A DNA stretch of 64,000 nt from Mycolicibacterium poriferae. GTDB taxonomy: Bacteria; Actinomycetota; Actinomycetes; Mycobacteriales; Mycobacteriaceae. Numbering within the stretch: the stretch's first letter is position 1; each line of letters opens with the position of its first letter. A program made the translations under genes and the position numbers. The notes under the pieces were generated by a model, which was not told the DNA's origin, searched no databases, and saw only the letters and a list, made by a program, of their open reading frames with translations. The DNA lies in assembly GCF_010728325.1 (NCBI RefSeq), contig NZ_AP022570.1, forward strand, positions 2,294,001 through 2,358,000. The letters run 5' to 3'. Positions 46,586-55,400 of this stretch are shown here, one piece after another.

Positions 46586-47329
46586 TCAGTGGCGTGCGGC
46601 GTCAGCGCGCTCGGCGTGCGCACGGACCAGAAGAGGGTATCGGCCGCGGTCGGGCCGGAAGATGTCGTGCGGCGACTCGGTGAACTCGACCAACTCGGCG
46701 TCGGGGAACAGCTCGCGGTACCGGGCCCAGTCGCTGTCGCCGACCAGCACGCTGCCACCGCTGCGCACCGCGAGCAGGGGAATGCCCGTGCGTGCCAACG
46801 CCGTCCACAGCGATTGTGGTCGCGCGGCCTCGAAGGTCAGTTGCGCCGCCCGGACGTCGAGGCGCTCGTTGACCGGTGAGCCGCGCCAGCGTCCGGTGAG
46901 CAGTCGTTCGGCCTGGCCTCCGGTCAGCACCTTCTCTTCGGGTACGTAGTCACCGATCGACACCGAGCGCACCCGGACGGGGTTCGCTAGTGCCCAGCCG
47001 ATCCCGTAGGTGGTGCCGCGGGAGAACGTCACGAGGTGCACGTCACCGTCGGTGACGGCGTCGACCACGGCGCCCACGTCATCACGCAGGGTCGCGAAGT
47101 CGTAGTCGGCCGGCGGTGCGCTGCTGTGGCCGTGGCCGCGTAGTTCCATTACTACGGTGCGGCGCCCGAACAGGGGCAGCACCGCGCGATAGTCCTCCGC
47201 GGTGTCGGTCATGCCGGGGACGAAAACGATTGGCGCACCCCGGTCGTCGCCGCCCGAGTCCACGTAGTGCAGGCGAACGTTCCCGTGCCGGGTATAGCGG
47301 GAGGCGACTGAGGGTGAGTCGCCGCTCAC
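46586..47329 (-). CDS. Alpha/beta hydrolase
   Basis: A 247-residue compact alpha/beta hydrolase. VFVPGMTDTAEDYRAVLPLFGRRTVVMELRGHGHSSAP covers the oxyanion strand. The elbow reads VTFSRGTTYG, an atypical T-F-S-R-G instead of G-x-S-x-G, so the nucleophile assignment is less certain. ESPHDIFRPD near the end is the probable histidine. The GTG at 47329 overlaps the stop of the LLM oxidoreductase (GTGA), so both are cotranscribed. Substrate unknown. Confidence 0.8.
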   Translation of the reverse strand: MSGDSPSVASRYTRHGNVRLHYVDSGGDDRGAPIVFVPGMTDTAEDYRAVLPLFGRRTVVMELRGHGHSSAPPADYDFATLRDDVGAVVDAVTDGDVHLVTFSRGTTYGIGWALANPVRVRSVSIGDYVPEEKVLTGGQAERLLTGRWRGSPVNERLDVRAAQLTFEAARPQSLWTALARTGIPLLAVRSGGSVLVGDSDWARYRELFPDAELVEFTESPHDIFRPDRGRYPLLVRAHAERADAARH

Positions 47330-48486
47330 CGTGGGGCGTGCCTCGACTCTCGTTCGGCGGCGTGGTCGTCGATCGCCTTGCCGATCGCGTGCGCGGCCCG
47401 GTCGACGAACTCGGTTCCGCTGGCGGTGACCCAGTCACACGACGCTGCCGGTGCGGTGAGCTGGCCGGTGAAGTGGGGCATCACATACTGGGCGAACAGT
47501 TCGTAGCTGTGCATCTTGGCGGCCGGGGGCGCCCAGTCGTGGTCGAAGAGCAAAAAGGCGCCGAAGCCGCCGTCGCTCGCCTCGACGAGTTCGGTGATCT
47601 TGGCGACCGCGTCGTCCGGTGTGCCGATGACCGCAAACCCGGATTCCCGGTTGTTGGCGATGATCTCGGCCGGAGTGTCACCCTGGACCGGTCCGGCGGG
47701 CAGGATGTGGCTGAAGTAGCGGGAGAATTCGGCGATACCGTACTCGACATCGCGTTCGGCCTGCTCGCGGGTGTCGGCCAGGTGCATCGGTCCGACCAGG
47801 CGCCATTTGGAGCGGTCGGCGACATGTCCGTGTTCGAACGCGACCTCTTCCCACGTCGACCAGTGCTGGGCAAGCAGGTCCATGCCCTGTTTGGCGGTGG
47901 CCGCGATCGAGAGCATACCGATGCCGTGCCGTCCGGCCCCACGCGGACCCGTCGGTGAAAAGGACGCTGCCACAGCGACATCGAAGCACGGGTCGCTGTA
48001 GGGCTTCAGTTGCAGGCGCGCGTCCTGCAACGTGAATCCGTCGGTGTGCATCGTGACGGTCTCGCCGCGCAGCAGCCGCATGATGGCATCGAGGCACTGC
48101 TCCATGCGCGGGCGCTGTTCTTCGGCGGGGATGCCCAGCATGTGTGCATCGGAGGTGAGTTGTCCGGGACCGCAGCCGAGCATCACCCGGCCCCTGGTGA
48201 GGTGGTCGAGCAGCACCATGCGGTCGGCCAGCATGAGGGGGTGGTGGTAGGGCAGCGAGCTCACTCCGGTACCGAGCTTGATGTGCTTGGTGCGTTCGGC
48301 GGCCACGCCGATGACGACCTCGGGGGAGGCGATGATCTCGAAGCCCGCCGAGTGGTGTTCGCCGATCCACGCCTCGTGGAACCCGAGGCGGTCCATCGCC
48401 ACGATCAGGTCGAGGTCACGTTCGATGGCGAGGGTCGGATTCTGTCCGACGGGGTGGAAGGGGGCCATGAAGTTTCCGAAGCGCAT
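47326..48486 (-). CDS. LLM-class flavin-dependent oxidoreductase
   Basis: A 386-residue TIM-barrel protein of the bacterial luciferase-like family. The N-terminus MRFGNFMAPFHPVGQNPT, the conserved FHEAWIGEHHSAGFEIIASPEVVIG, GTGVSSLPYHHPLMLADRMVLLDHLTRGRVMLGCGPGQL and YGIAEFSRYFSHILPAG resemble FMN-dependent limonene-monooxygenase-type members. It uses reduced flavin from a partner reductase to oxidise an organic substrate. No reductase is adjacent. The next gene downstream encodes an alpha/beta hydrolase coupled by GTGA, consistent with a Baeyer-Villiger-like step followed by ester hydrolysis (inference). Confidence 0.85.
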   Translation of the reverse strand: MRFGNFMAPFHPVGQNPTLAIERDLDLIVAMDRLGFHEAWIGEHHSAGFEIIASPEVVIGVAAERTKHIKLGTGVSSLPYHHPLMLADRMVLLDHLTRGRVMLGCGPGQLTSDAHMLGIPAEEQRPRMEQCLDAIMRLLRGETVTMHTDGFTLQDARLQLKPYSDPCFDVAVAASFSPTGPRGAGRHGIGMLSIAATAKQGMDLLAQHWSTWEEVAFEHGHVADRSKWRLVGPMHLADTREQAERDVEYGIAEFSRYFSHILPAGPVQGDTPAEIIANNRESGFAVIGTPDDAVAKITELVEASDGGFGAFLLFDHDWAPPAAKMHSYELFAQYVMPHFTGQLTAPAASCDWVTASGTEFVDRAAHAIGKAIDDHAAERESRHAPR

Positions 48487-48717
48487 CCATCGATTCTCAC
48501 CCGAAGCGGGGCGCGCGGACTCAGGTTTTCACATCTGTGGTCGGGTGCGCGGCTCGCCCCACCGTTCACCGTATGGACGGCCAGGCGACCGGAGGGGTCC
48601 GCGGCACATCTGGCCCTCACCCGGGTGGACACCCGCGGCGGGACGACCGTTCGTCCCGTCGGTAGGCGTCGCTGTGGTCACCGATAACATCGCGGCCATG
48701 ACCAGCGTGACAGACCG

Positions 48718-49344
48718 ATGACGCGCGTCGTTCTCGCCTCGGCATCCCAGGGCAGGCTGGGTGTGCTGCGGCAGGCCGGTGTCGATCCGGAAGTGATCGT
48801 CTCCGATGTCGATGAGGACGCGTTGATCGCCTCACTCGACGCGGACCTGCCCCCTGAGGCGGTGGTGGCGAAGTTGGCCACCGCCAAAGCGGTCAGTGTG
48901 GCAGGGGTGCTGCCGGAGGATCTGCTCGCCGACTGCGTGGTCATCGGTTGTGATTCCATGCTGTTTGTCGACGGCGCCCTGTGCGGCAAACCGGGATCGG
49001 CCGATGCCGCTCGCACGCAATGGGAATCAATGGCCGGCACCATCGGGCATCTGCTGACGGGGCATGCGCTGCTGCGCATCGTCGGTGGGTTCATCACCCA
49101 CACCGACGGCGACACCGGCACCACCGCAGTGCATTTCGGCACCCCGACCGATGCTGAGATAGCCCGCTACATCGCCAGCGGGGAGCCCATCCAGGTGGCT
49201 GGTGCGTTCACGCTGGACGGTCTCGGCGGCTGGTTCGTCGAGCGCATCGAGGGCGACCCGTCCAACGTGATCGGGATCAGCATGCCGTTGGTGCGCCGCA
49301 TGGTGGAGGGCGCGGGACTGTCGATCACCGAGCTCTGGGCGTGA
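48718..49344 (+). CDS. maf: Maf-type nucleoside triphosphate pyrophosphatase
   Basis: A 208-residue Maf protein that hydrolyses non-canonical or excess NTPs to NMPs. Family landmarks are TRVVLASASQGRLGVLRQAG at the N-terminus, VIGCDSMLFVDGALCGKPGSADAARTQWESMAG, SGEPIQVAGAFTLDGLGGWFVERIEGDPSNVIGISMPLVRRMV at the end. The usual S-x-S-P-R-R is here SASQGRL, a mild departure. The 231-bp divergent region between this gene and the LLM gene holds the promoters. The stop is 27 bp from the convergent lipoprotein gene. Confidence 0.88.
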   Translation: MTRVVLASASQGRLGVLRQAGVDPEVIVSDVDEDALIASLDADLPPEAVVAKLATAKAVSVAGVLPEDLLADCVVIGCDSMLFVDGALCGKPGSADAARTQWESMAGTIGHLLTGHALLRIVGGFITHTDGDTGTTAVHFGTPTDAEIARYIASGEPIQVAGAFTLDGLGGWFVERIEGDPSNVIGISMPLVRRMVEGAGLSITELWA

Positions 49345-49371
49345 ACGCTCGTCCGCTCCCCGCGACGTCGC

Positions 49372-51021
49372 CTACGTGACCGGCCGCAGCACCACGATCC
49401 CGGGGACGGTACCGACGTAGTCGGGGAATGGACTGTCCACCACCTGTTGGTCCTTGCTCAGCGACGACGCGTTGCGCAGCACCGGACCGTCCGGGCCTGT
49501 CAGGAACATCCCGACGTGCGTGACGTCGAGGCCGCCGTCCTCGGCGTATGCGCCGACGTAGTCACCGGGGCGCAGTTGGGCCAGTACCCCGCCGTCGACA
49601 CGGTCGGCAGGAATGTAGGTGACCTCGCGGCGCGTCACCGGCAGCCCGGGCAGATAGGTGCCGCCGTCATCTCGTCGGTTCAGGTTCTTGGTCACCGTGA
49701 CCGCGTCGGCGCTGACGTCGGCGGTGACGTCGGTCGCGATCGGCGGTGAACCGGCCGACCAGTCGGTGAAGAAGTGTCTGCGGCTGGCGAACCCGACGAG
49801 GCCGTCCTGGTAGCGCACCGCGGTGAGGGCATCGATGAACTGGTCTCGGGTCTCGGCGCGTTTGAGGGCTTCGATGTAGTCGGCGAGCGTGAAACAGTCG
49901 ACCCGCTCGAGGTCGATCACGAGCTGTTCGGGAACGTCCTGGGAACCGACGAGAGTGTCTGCGCCGTAAGCGGTGCCGAGAAATGGCTGAGACAGCGCGG
50001 CCGACAGCGCAGCCCCGCCGGCGGCGGGCGTCTGGCGTCGGGCAGCCAGCAGCCGGTCGAGGATCTCGGCGCTGCGGGGTGAGATCCGGATCTCGGCCGA
50101 GGCCGGAGTGTAGGGCGCGCTGTACACGCCGGTGTAGTCGGAGACAGGGACGGGCGCGTCCTGCGAGTAGCCGACCGGCAGCAGCATGTCGCCGGAGGTG
50201 GTGTTGTAGTAGACGCTCCAGCGGTGGTACCCGGCCAGCGCCAGGGGGTGCGCCGCGATGACGGCGGCGTAGTCGTGCACGGCCCGCACGTAGTTCTGAG
50301 AATTGTTGTACCGGTACAGCGCGTGGTCGGGGTCGCGGTCGAATCCGTTGGCGGCAAGGTAGCGGCCGGCGGCCATGATGCTGTCGCGGGGTGCGAGGAT
50401 GTCGCCGCCGGCGCCGTAGGCCGCGAACGTCGCCGGCATGAACTGCATCGGCCCCTGGGCTCCCGCCGTGCTGACACCGGCCACCCGCCCGAACGCGGTC
50501 TCGATGAAGTTGATCGCCGCCAGGTAGTTCCAGCCGACGCCGAACGCCGACTGCGCTTCGCGGTAGTAGCCGAGCAGCTCCTGCGCCGGGCGCGGCTCGA
50601 CGATGCGCCAGGCGGGCAGGGTGTCCTTCGGGCGGCCCATCGCCGACAGTTGGCGCCGTGCGTCGATGTTGCGGTCGACCACCTCGCGCAGGTCTGCCGG
50701 GATGTGGGGGCGGATCAGCGAATCCCATTCGGGGTGGCGGCCGAGTATCCGGTACGCCGCCTGTTGTCGATGTGCCGCCGCGGCCAGCACACTGTTCGGC
50801 GCCGCGGGATCGCGCAGCGCTGACTCGTCGGCGACCAGGTCGGTGGCCATCTGGGCGGGGTCGGCCGCCAACGGCCGATCCTGCGTGACCGCCGACGGCG
50901 GCGGGGAGACGCGCGTGTCCGCGGTCGGCACGGTGGGGGCCGGCACGGTGGGTGGCGGCGCGTCCGCGCAGCCGGCAAGCGACAGCGCGACCACGAGAAG
51001 AATCAGCGCGACGCGGGGCAT
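49372..51021 (-). CDS. Lipoprotein with lytic transglycosylase and DUF1460 amidase domains
   Basis: A 549-residue envelope enzyme. The signal peptide ends LSLAGC with the lipid-modified Cys18, followed by a Pro/Thr linker. Residues about 140-270 are a lytic transglycosylase domain: Glu174 in FIETAFGR, GAQGPMQFMPATFAAYG, and YNNSQNYVRAV. Residues about 345-545 match DUF1460, the cysteine-type N-acetylmuramoyl-alanine amidase fold: FLGTAYGADTLVG, Cys376 in RVDCFTLADYIEAL, His502 in VTHVGMF and Asn517. Together the two domains could cut both glycan and peptide side chains of peptidoglycan at one site. I do not know a characterised protein with this combination. No partner gene is adjacent. Confidence 0.8.
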   Translation of the reverse strand: MPRVALILLVVALSLAGCADAPPPTVPAPTVPTADTRVSPPPSAVTQDRPLAADPAQMATDLVADESALRDPAAPNSVLAAAAHRQQAAYRILGRHPEWDSLIRPHIPADLREVVDRNIDARRQLSAMGRPKDTLPAWRIVEPRPAQELLGYYREAQSAFGVGWNYLAAINFIETAFGRVAGVSTAGAQGPMQFMPATFAAYGAGGDILAPRDSIMAAGRYLAANGFDRDPDHALYRYNNSQNYVRAVHDYAAVIAAHPLALAGYHRWSVYYNTTSGDMLLPVGYSQDAPVPVSDYTGVYSAPYTPASAEIRISPRSAEILDRLLAARRQTPAAGGAALSAALSQPFLGTAYGADTLVGSQDVPEQLVIDLERVDCFTLADYIEALKRAETRDQFIDALTAVRYQDGLVGFASRRHFFTDWSAGSPPIATDVTADVSADAVTVTKNLNRRDDGGTYLPGLPVTRREVTYIPADRVDGGVLAQLRPGDYVGAYAEDGGLDVTHVGMFLTGPDGPVLRNASSLSKDQQVVDSPFPDYVGTVPGIVVLRPVT

Positions 51022-51070
51022 CGCCGGCGATGCTACCGCCGCGTCCTGGACGTCAACTGTCGTTGGCGCC

Positions 51071-51289
51071 TCAGCTGCCGGACTTCTTGGTCAACGCCTC
51101 CGGTTTGTGCACGGCGTCGTTGCCGCTCTTGTCGCTGCGCACCAGGTACTGGGGCTCGTCCTGCGAGGCGCGGACCGTGCGGCCGGCGGCCTCGGTGTCG
51201 GACGTGATCTTCTTCTGCACGGTGCCCTCGGCGGTGCTGCCGTGGCTCTGCCAGGTGACTTTGTCACCCTTCTTGAACTGGTCGGTCAT
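51071..51289 (-). CDS. DUF2945 (Tudor-like) small protein
   Basis: A 72-residue protein: FKKGDKVTWQSHGSTAEGTVQKKITSDTEAAGRTVRASQDEPQYLVRSDKSGNDAVHKPEALTKK. The K-G-D-x-V-x-W-x-S-x-x-G-x-x-x-G-x-V start and the E-x-P-x-Y-x-V core with the H-K-P-x-x-L end define DUF2945. The fold is a small SH3/Tudor-like barrel; function unknown, sometimes stress-associated. ATG 51289 is the clear start. It stands alone between the transglycosylase gene and the divergent signalling cluster. Confidence 0.8.
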   Translation of the reverse strand: MTDQFKKGDKVTWQSHGSTAEGTVQKKITSDTEAAGRTVRASQDEPQYLVRSDKSGNDAVHKPEALTKKSGS

Positions 51290-51412
51290 GGCGCGGGGAT
51301 ACCCACAGCGCGGCCGTCTCACCGGTTCGGCGTCGGCGCGGCCGGAGGGCACCCGACGGGCTCACATCGCCGAATGTGTTTCCGCGCCGGACCAGGGTGG
51401 AATAATGCGGAA

Positions 51413-52084
51413 ATGCCGGATCCGGTTCGCTCTTCCGCCCCGCGGGCCGAGGAGGCCGTCGCCACCGCCGCCGACCTCGACGTCGGCGGCTTCCGTTTCT
51501 GGTTCGTCGGTCAGCGCTGGGAATGGTCCGATGAGCTGGCCAGGATGCACGGCTACGAGCCCGGCGCAGTCACTCCCACCACTGAGTTGGTGCTCTCGCA
51601 CAAGCACCCGGACGACCGCAGGCATGTCCAGGAGTTGCTCGACCATGCGCTGCACCACGGTGGTTCGTTCTCCAGCCGCCACCGCTTCCTCGACACCCAC
51701 GGATGCGAACACAGCGTTCTCGTCATCGGCGACCGGATGTGCGACGACCGGGGGGCCGTGATCGGCACCGAGGGGTACTACCTCGACCTGAGCGGCACCC
51801 TCGACCGCGCCCGCAAAGACGTTCTCGACGAGTCGCTGCCCGACCTGTTCGCGGCGCGGGCCGCCATCGAACAGGCCAAGGGCGCGCTGATGCTGGTCTA
51901 TCAGGTCGACGCCGATCAGGCGTTCAAGCTGTTGCAGTGGCGCTCGCAGCAGACCAACACCAAGTTGCGGGCGTTGGCCGCACAGATCGTCGCCGAGCTG
52001 ACATCGGTCGACTCGTCGATGGACGCCCTCCGGCGGGAGTTCGACCATGTGCTGTTGTCTGTCCATCAGCGGATCGGCAGCTGA
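51413..52084 (+). CDS. PAS-ANTAR RNA-binding regulator
   Basis: A 223-residue two-domain regulator. The N-terminal PAS fold (GGFRFWFVGQRWEWSDELARMHGYEPGAVTPTTELVLSHKHPDDR) would sense a small ligand or partner. The C-terminal ANTAR domain (RAAIEQAKGALMLVYQVDADQAFKLLQWRSQQTNTKLRALAAQIV) binds paired hairpins in mRNA to prevent termination. Mycobacterial PAS-ANTAR proteins act on lipid and redox genes; the target here is unknown. ATG 51413 begins the compact product. The STAS gene follows one base after the stop, so the signalling genes form one operon. Confidence 0.85.
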   Translation: MPDPVRSSAPRAEEAVATAADLDVGGFRFWFVGQRWEWSDELARMHGYEPGAVTPTTELVLSHKHPDDRRHVQELLDHALHHGGSFSSRHRFLDTHGCEHSVLVIGDRMCDDRGAVIGTEGYYLDLSGTLDRARKDVLDESLPDLFAARAAIEQAKGALMLVYQVDADQAFKLLQWRSQQTNTKLRALAAQIVAELTSVDSSMDALRREFDHVLLSVHQRIGS

Positions 52085-52085
52085 G

Positions 52086-52445
52086 GTGGGTCTTCTCGAC
52101 ATCACGCAGGACGTCAGTGACAGCGCTGTCGTCGTCCACGCCCGTGGCGAAGTCGATTCGGGCACAGTGGATCTGCTCGGTGAGGCGTTGGCCGCCGGGC
52201 TTGCCGCCGCCGGTGGGCCGCCCGCCCGGATGCTGGTGCTCGTACTCGACGAAGTCACCTATTTCGGCAGCGCCGGCCTCAACGCCGTGCTCAGCTGCTA
52301 CGAGCAGGGCGCCTCCGACGGGGTGGCGGTACGGGTGGTCGCCACCAACGCCGAAGTGGTGCGGCCCATCGAGGTGACCAAACTCGACGGTCTGCTCCGC
52401 CCGTATCCCACCGTGACAGACGCGTTGATGTCGGGCTCCGGGTGA
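52086..52445 (+). CDS. STAS-domain anti-sigma-factor antagonist
   Basis: A 119-residue STAS protein: LDITQDVSDSAVVVHARGEVDSGTVDLLGEAL, then VLDEVTYFGSAGLNAVLSCYEQGASDGVAVRVVA. The predicted phosphoserine is in YFGSAGLNAV, the site phosphorylated by RsbW-type kinases and dephosphorylated by PP2C enzymes. Both activities are encoded by domains of the next gene, so a partner-switching circuit is likely. GTG 52086 follows the PAS-ANTAR stop; an ATG at 52047 would overlap that gene and add a Cys-rich leader, so it is rejected. The stop overlaps the next start (GTGA). Confidence 0.87.
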   Translation: MGLLDITQDVSDSAVVVHARGEVDSGTVDLLGEALAAGLAAAGGPPARMLVLVLDEVTYFGSAGLNAVLSCYEQGASDGVAVRVVATNAEVVRPIEVTKLDGLLRPYPTVTDALMSGSG

Positions 52446-55400
52446 CCGGCCGGGAAGCCGGGTACGGCGCGCTGCCGGATTTCTTCGCGGTCGGCGGCGA
52501 CGTCGGGCGCGAGCACGCCCGCGTCGACTGGGCGGCAACACCGCTCGGCCCGGTCGAGGGATGGCCGCAGAGTCTGCAGACGTCGGTGAGCGTCATGCTC
52601 TCGTCGAAATTCTCGATGTGGATGGCGTGGGGCCCGGACCTGACCTTCTTCTGCAACGACGCGTATCGGCGCGACACGTTGGGGCGCAAGTACCCGTGGG
52701 CGCTGGGTCAGCCGTTCCGGGTGGTGTGGCATGAGGTGTGGCACGAGGTCGAGCTCCGTATCCGGCGGGTCCTCTCGACCGGGGAGGCGACCTGGGACGA
52801 GTCCCTGTTGTTGTTCCTGGAGCGCTCCGGTTACCCCGAGGAGACCTATCACACCTTTTCCTACAGTCCGTTGCGTGACGACGACGGCCATGTCGTCGGA
52901 TTGCTTTGTGTGGTCAGCGAAGACACTCTGCAGGTGGTCGGGGAGCGGCGGATGGCCACGCTGCGTGATCTCGGCTCTGATTCGAGCGTCGTACGCACCG
53001 AGGCCGAGCTCGTCTCGTTCATCGGTGGCCAGTTGGCCCGCAACGCCCGCGACCTGCCGTTCACGCTGACCTACCTGTTCGATTCCGACGGAACGGCGCG
53101 GCTGGCCGGCTCGAGCGGATTCGACGGGGTGCACATAGCGGCTCCGGCGGTGCTGACAGACGACCGGGTGTGGCCGCTGAGCGAGCCGCGGGGCGGCGAG
53201 GTCGTCACGGTCGAACTCAGCGGCGACGTGTATCAGGCTCTGCCGACCGGTGATTGGCCGGAGCCGCCGGTGCAGGCGCTGGTCGTGCCGTTGCTGCAGC
53301 AGGGTGAGTCGTCGATGGGGTTCCTGGTGGCGGGCTTGAACCGGTATCGCCCTGTGGACGAGGGTTATCGCGGCTTCGTCTCCCTGGTGGCTGCGCGCAT
53401 TGCCGCCGACGTCGGGTTGGCCCGCAGCTACCGTGCCGAACAGTTGCGGGCTGAGCAGCTCGCCGAGCTGGACCGCGCGAAGACCGCCTTCTTCTCCAAC
53501 GCCAGCCACGAGTTCCGCACGCCGCTCACGTTGATTCTGGACCCGGTCGACGCGCTGCGTCGCGACGATCGCTTCGACGAGGACACCCGCCATGAACTGG
53601 ATATCATCTGGCGCAGCGCTCTACGGCTGAGCAAGCTGGTCAACGCGCTGTTGGACTTTTCCCGAATCGAGGCTGGTCGCGCCCAAACCCGTTACGAGCC
53701 TGTCGATCTCGGTGTGTTGACTGCCGAGCTTGCCAGCGTCTTCCGGTCCGCCGTCGAGCGGGCTGGGCTGTCGTTGGTGGTGGACTGCGCGCCGCTGGAC
53801 GAGCCGGTCTATGTCGATCCGGACCTGTGGGAGAAGGTCCTGTTCAACCTGCTGTCGAACGCGCTGAAATTCACCTTCGACGGCACAATATCGGTGCGGG
53901 TGGGCCGAGAAGGTGACCGGGCCGTCGTTGTCGTCGCCGACACCGGTGTCGGGGTCCCCGCCGACGAAGTTGCGCGGCTGTTCGAGCGGTTTCACCGGAT
54001 CGAGAACTCACGGTCGCGCTCCCACGAAGGCAGTGGAATCGGTCTGGCCCTGGTCAAGGAACTCATCGGATTGCACGGCGGGTCGATCGACGTCGACAGC
54101 GTCGAGGGGGAGGGCACCGCCTTCACGATCCGGCTTCCGTTGGGTGCCGCGCACCTGCCTGTCGACGCCGTCGCAGCCGGGTCCACGGGGCGTGCCGTGC
54201 GGGGCGGGAACGCCTATGTCGAGGAGGCGTTGCGCTGGTCACCCGCGGCAGACACCGACTCCGCAGCAGGGCTTTCCTCGACTCCGGGGAACGATTCGCC
54301 TGAACGGCCCATGCGCGTGGTGATCGCCGACGACAACGCCGACATGCGTGACTATCTGACTCGGCTGCTGCGCTCCGACGGTTACGTCGTCGAACCGGTC
54401 GCCGACGGCGGCGCGGCTCTGGAGGTGGTGCGGACAGCCGCGCCGGACCTGGTCATCAGCGATGTGATGATGCCGGTCCTGGATGGCCTGGGTCTTGTCG
54501 CGGCGCTGCGGGCAGACCGGCGGACCGCGTCGGTGCCGGTGCTGTTGCTCTCGGCCCGTGCCGGGCCGGAGGCGTCGGCCACCGGGCTGCGCGCCGGCGC
54601 CGACGACTATCTGGTCAAGCCGTTCGCCGCCACCGAGCTGTTGGCCCGGGTACGTGCCAACATCGTGCTGGCGCGTATGCGTGACCACCACGCCCGCTGG
54701 CGTACGGCGCTCATCGACTCGTTGCAGGAGGCGTTGTTCGTCTGCGACGAGACGGGCGCGGTCACCGAGATCAACACCACCTTCGTCGACATGCTCGGCT
54801 ACGACAGCGCCGGGCTGCCGTATCCGCCGGCCTACCCGTGGTGGCCCTCGGCAGAAAGTGATCCGGACGCTCACCGCGAGGTTGCCGACGCGTTCGCCGA
54901 TCTGATGGACAAGTCGCACGGAACGTTGTCCGCGGTTCCGGTGACCCACCGGGACGGCCATCGGCTGTGGGTGACGGCGACGTTCACCCACGCCGAGGAT
55001 CCCGACACGGGCCGCAAAGTGATCGTCGGGACGCTGCGCGACGTCACCGCCGAGCATTACGTCGTGCTGCGGGAGACCGCGCTCGCAGCCCTGAACGAGA
55101 AGCTGGCCCAGGCGGACACCCTGGCCGATGCGGTGGCCGCCGCGGCCGAACAGTTGCGTGCGGTCTGGCGTGCGCGTCGGGTGGTGGCCGCGACGTGGCG
55201 CGGCGAGGAGGTGCCGACGCTGATGTGCGCCGGGGAGGCCGCCGAGTGGGGGACCCTGTCGGACGAGCGCCGCGGGAAGATCACGGCGCTGCACGATCGG
55301 GAGTTGCTCGAACCCGAGTCCTTCGAACCGGGAGAGGCCGGCATCGCTCTGCAGCATCCCCAGGGCGTACTGGTCATCCACCTCGAGTTGAATGAGCGGC

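Noticed and set aside
52298..53593. Minus-strand frame of 431 codons
   Set aside because: Antisense shadow of the large kinase gene, caused by high GC; the plus strand has clear PAS and GAF motifs.
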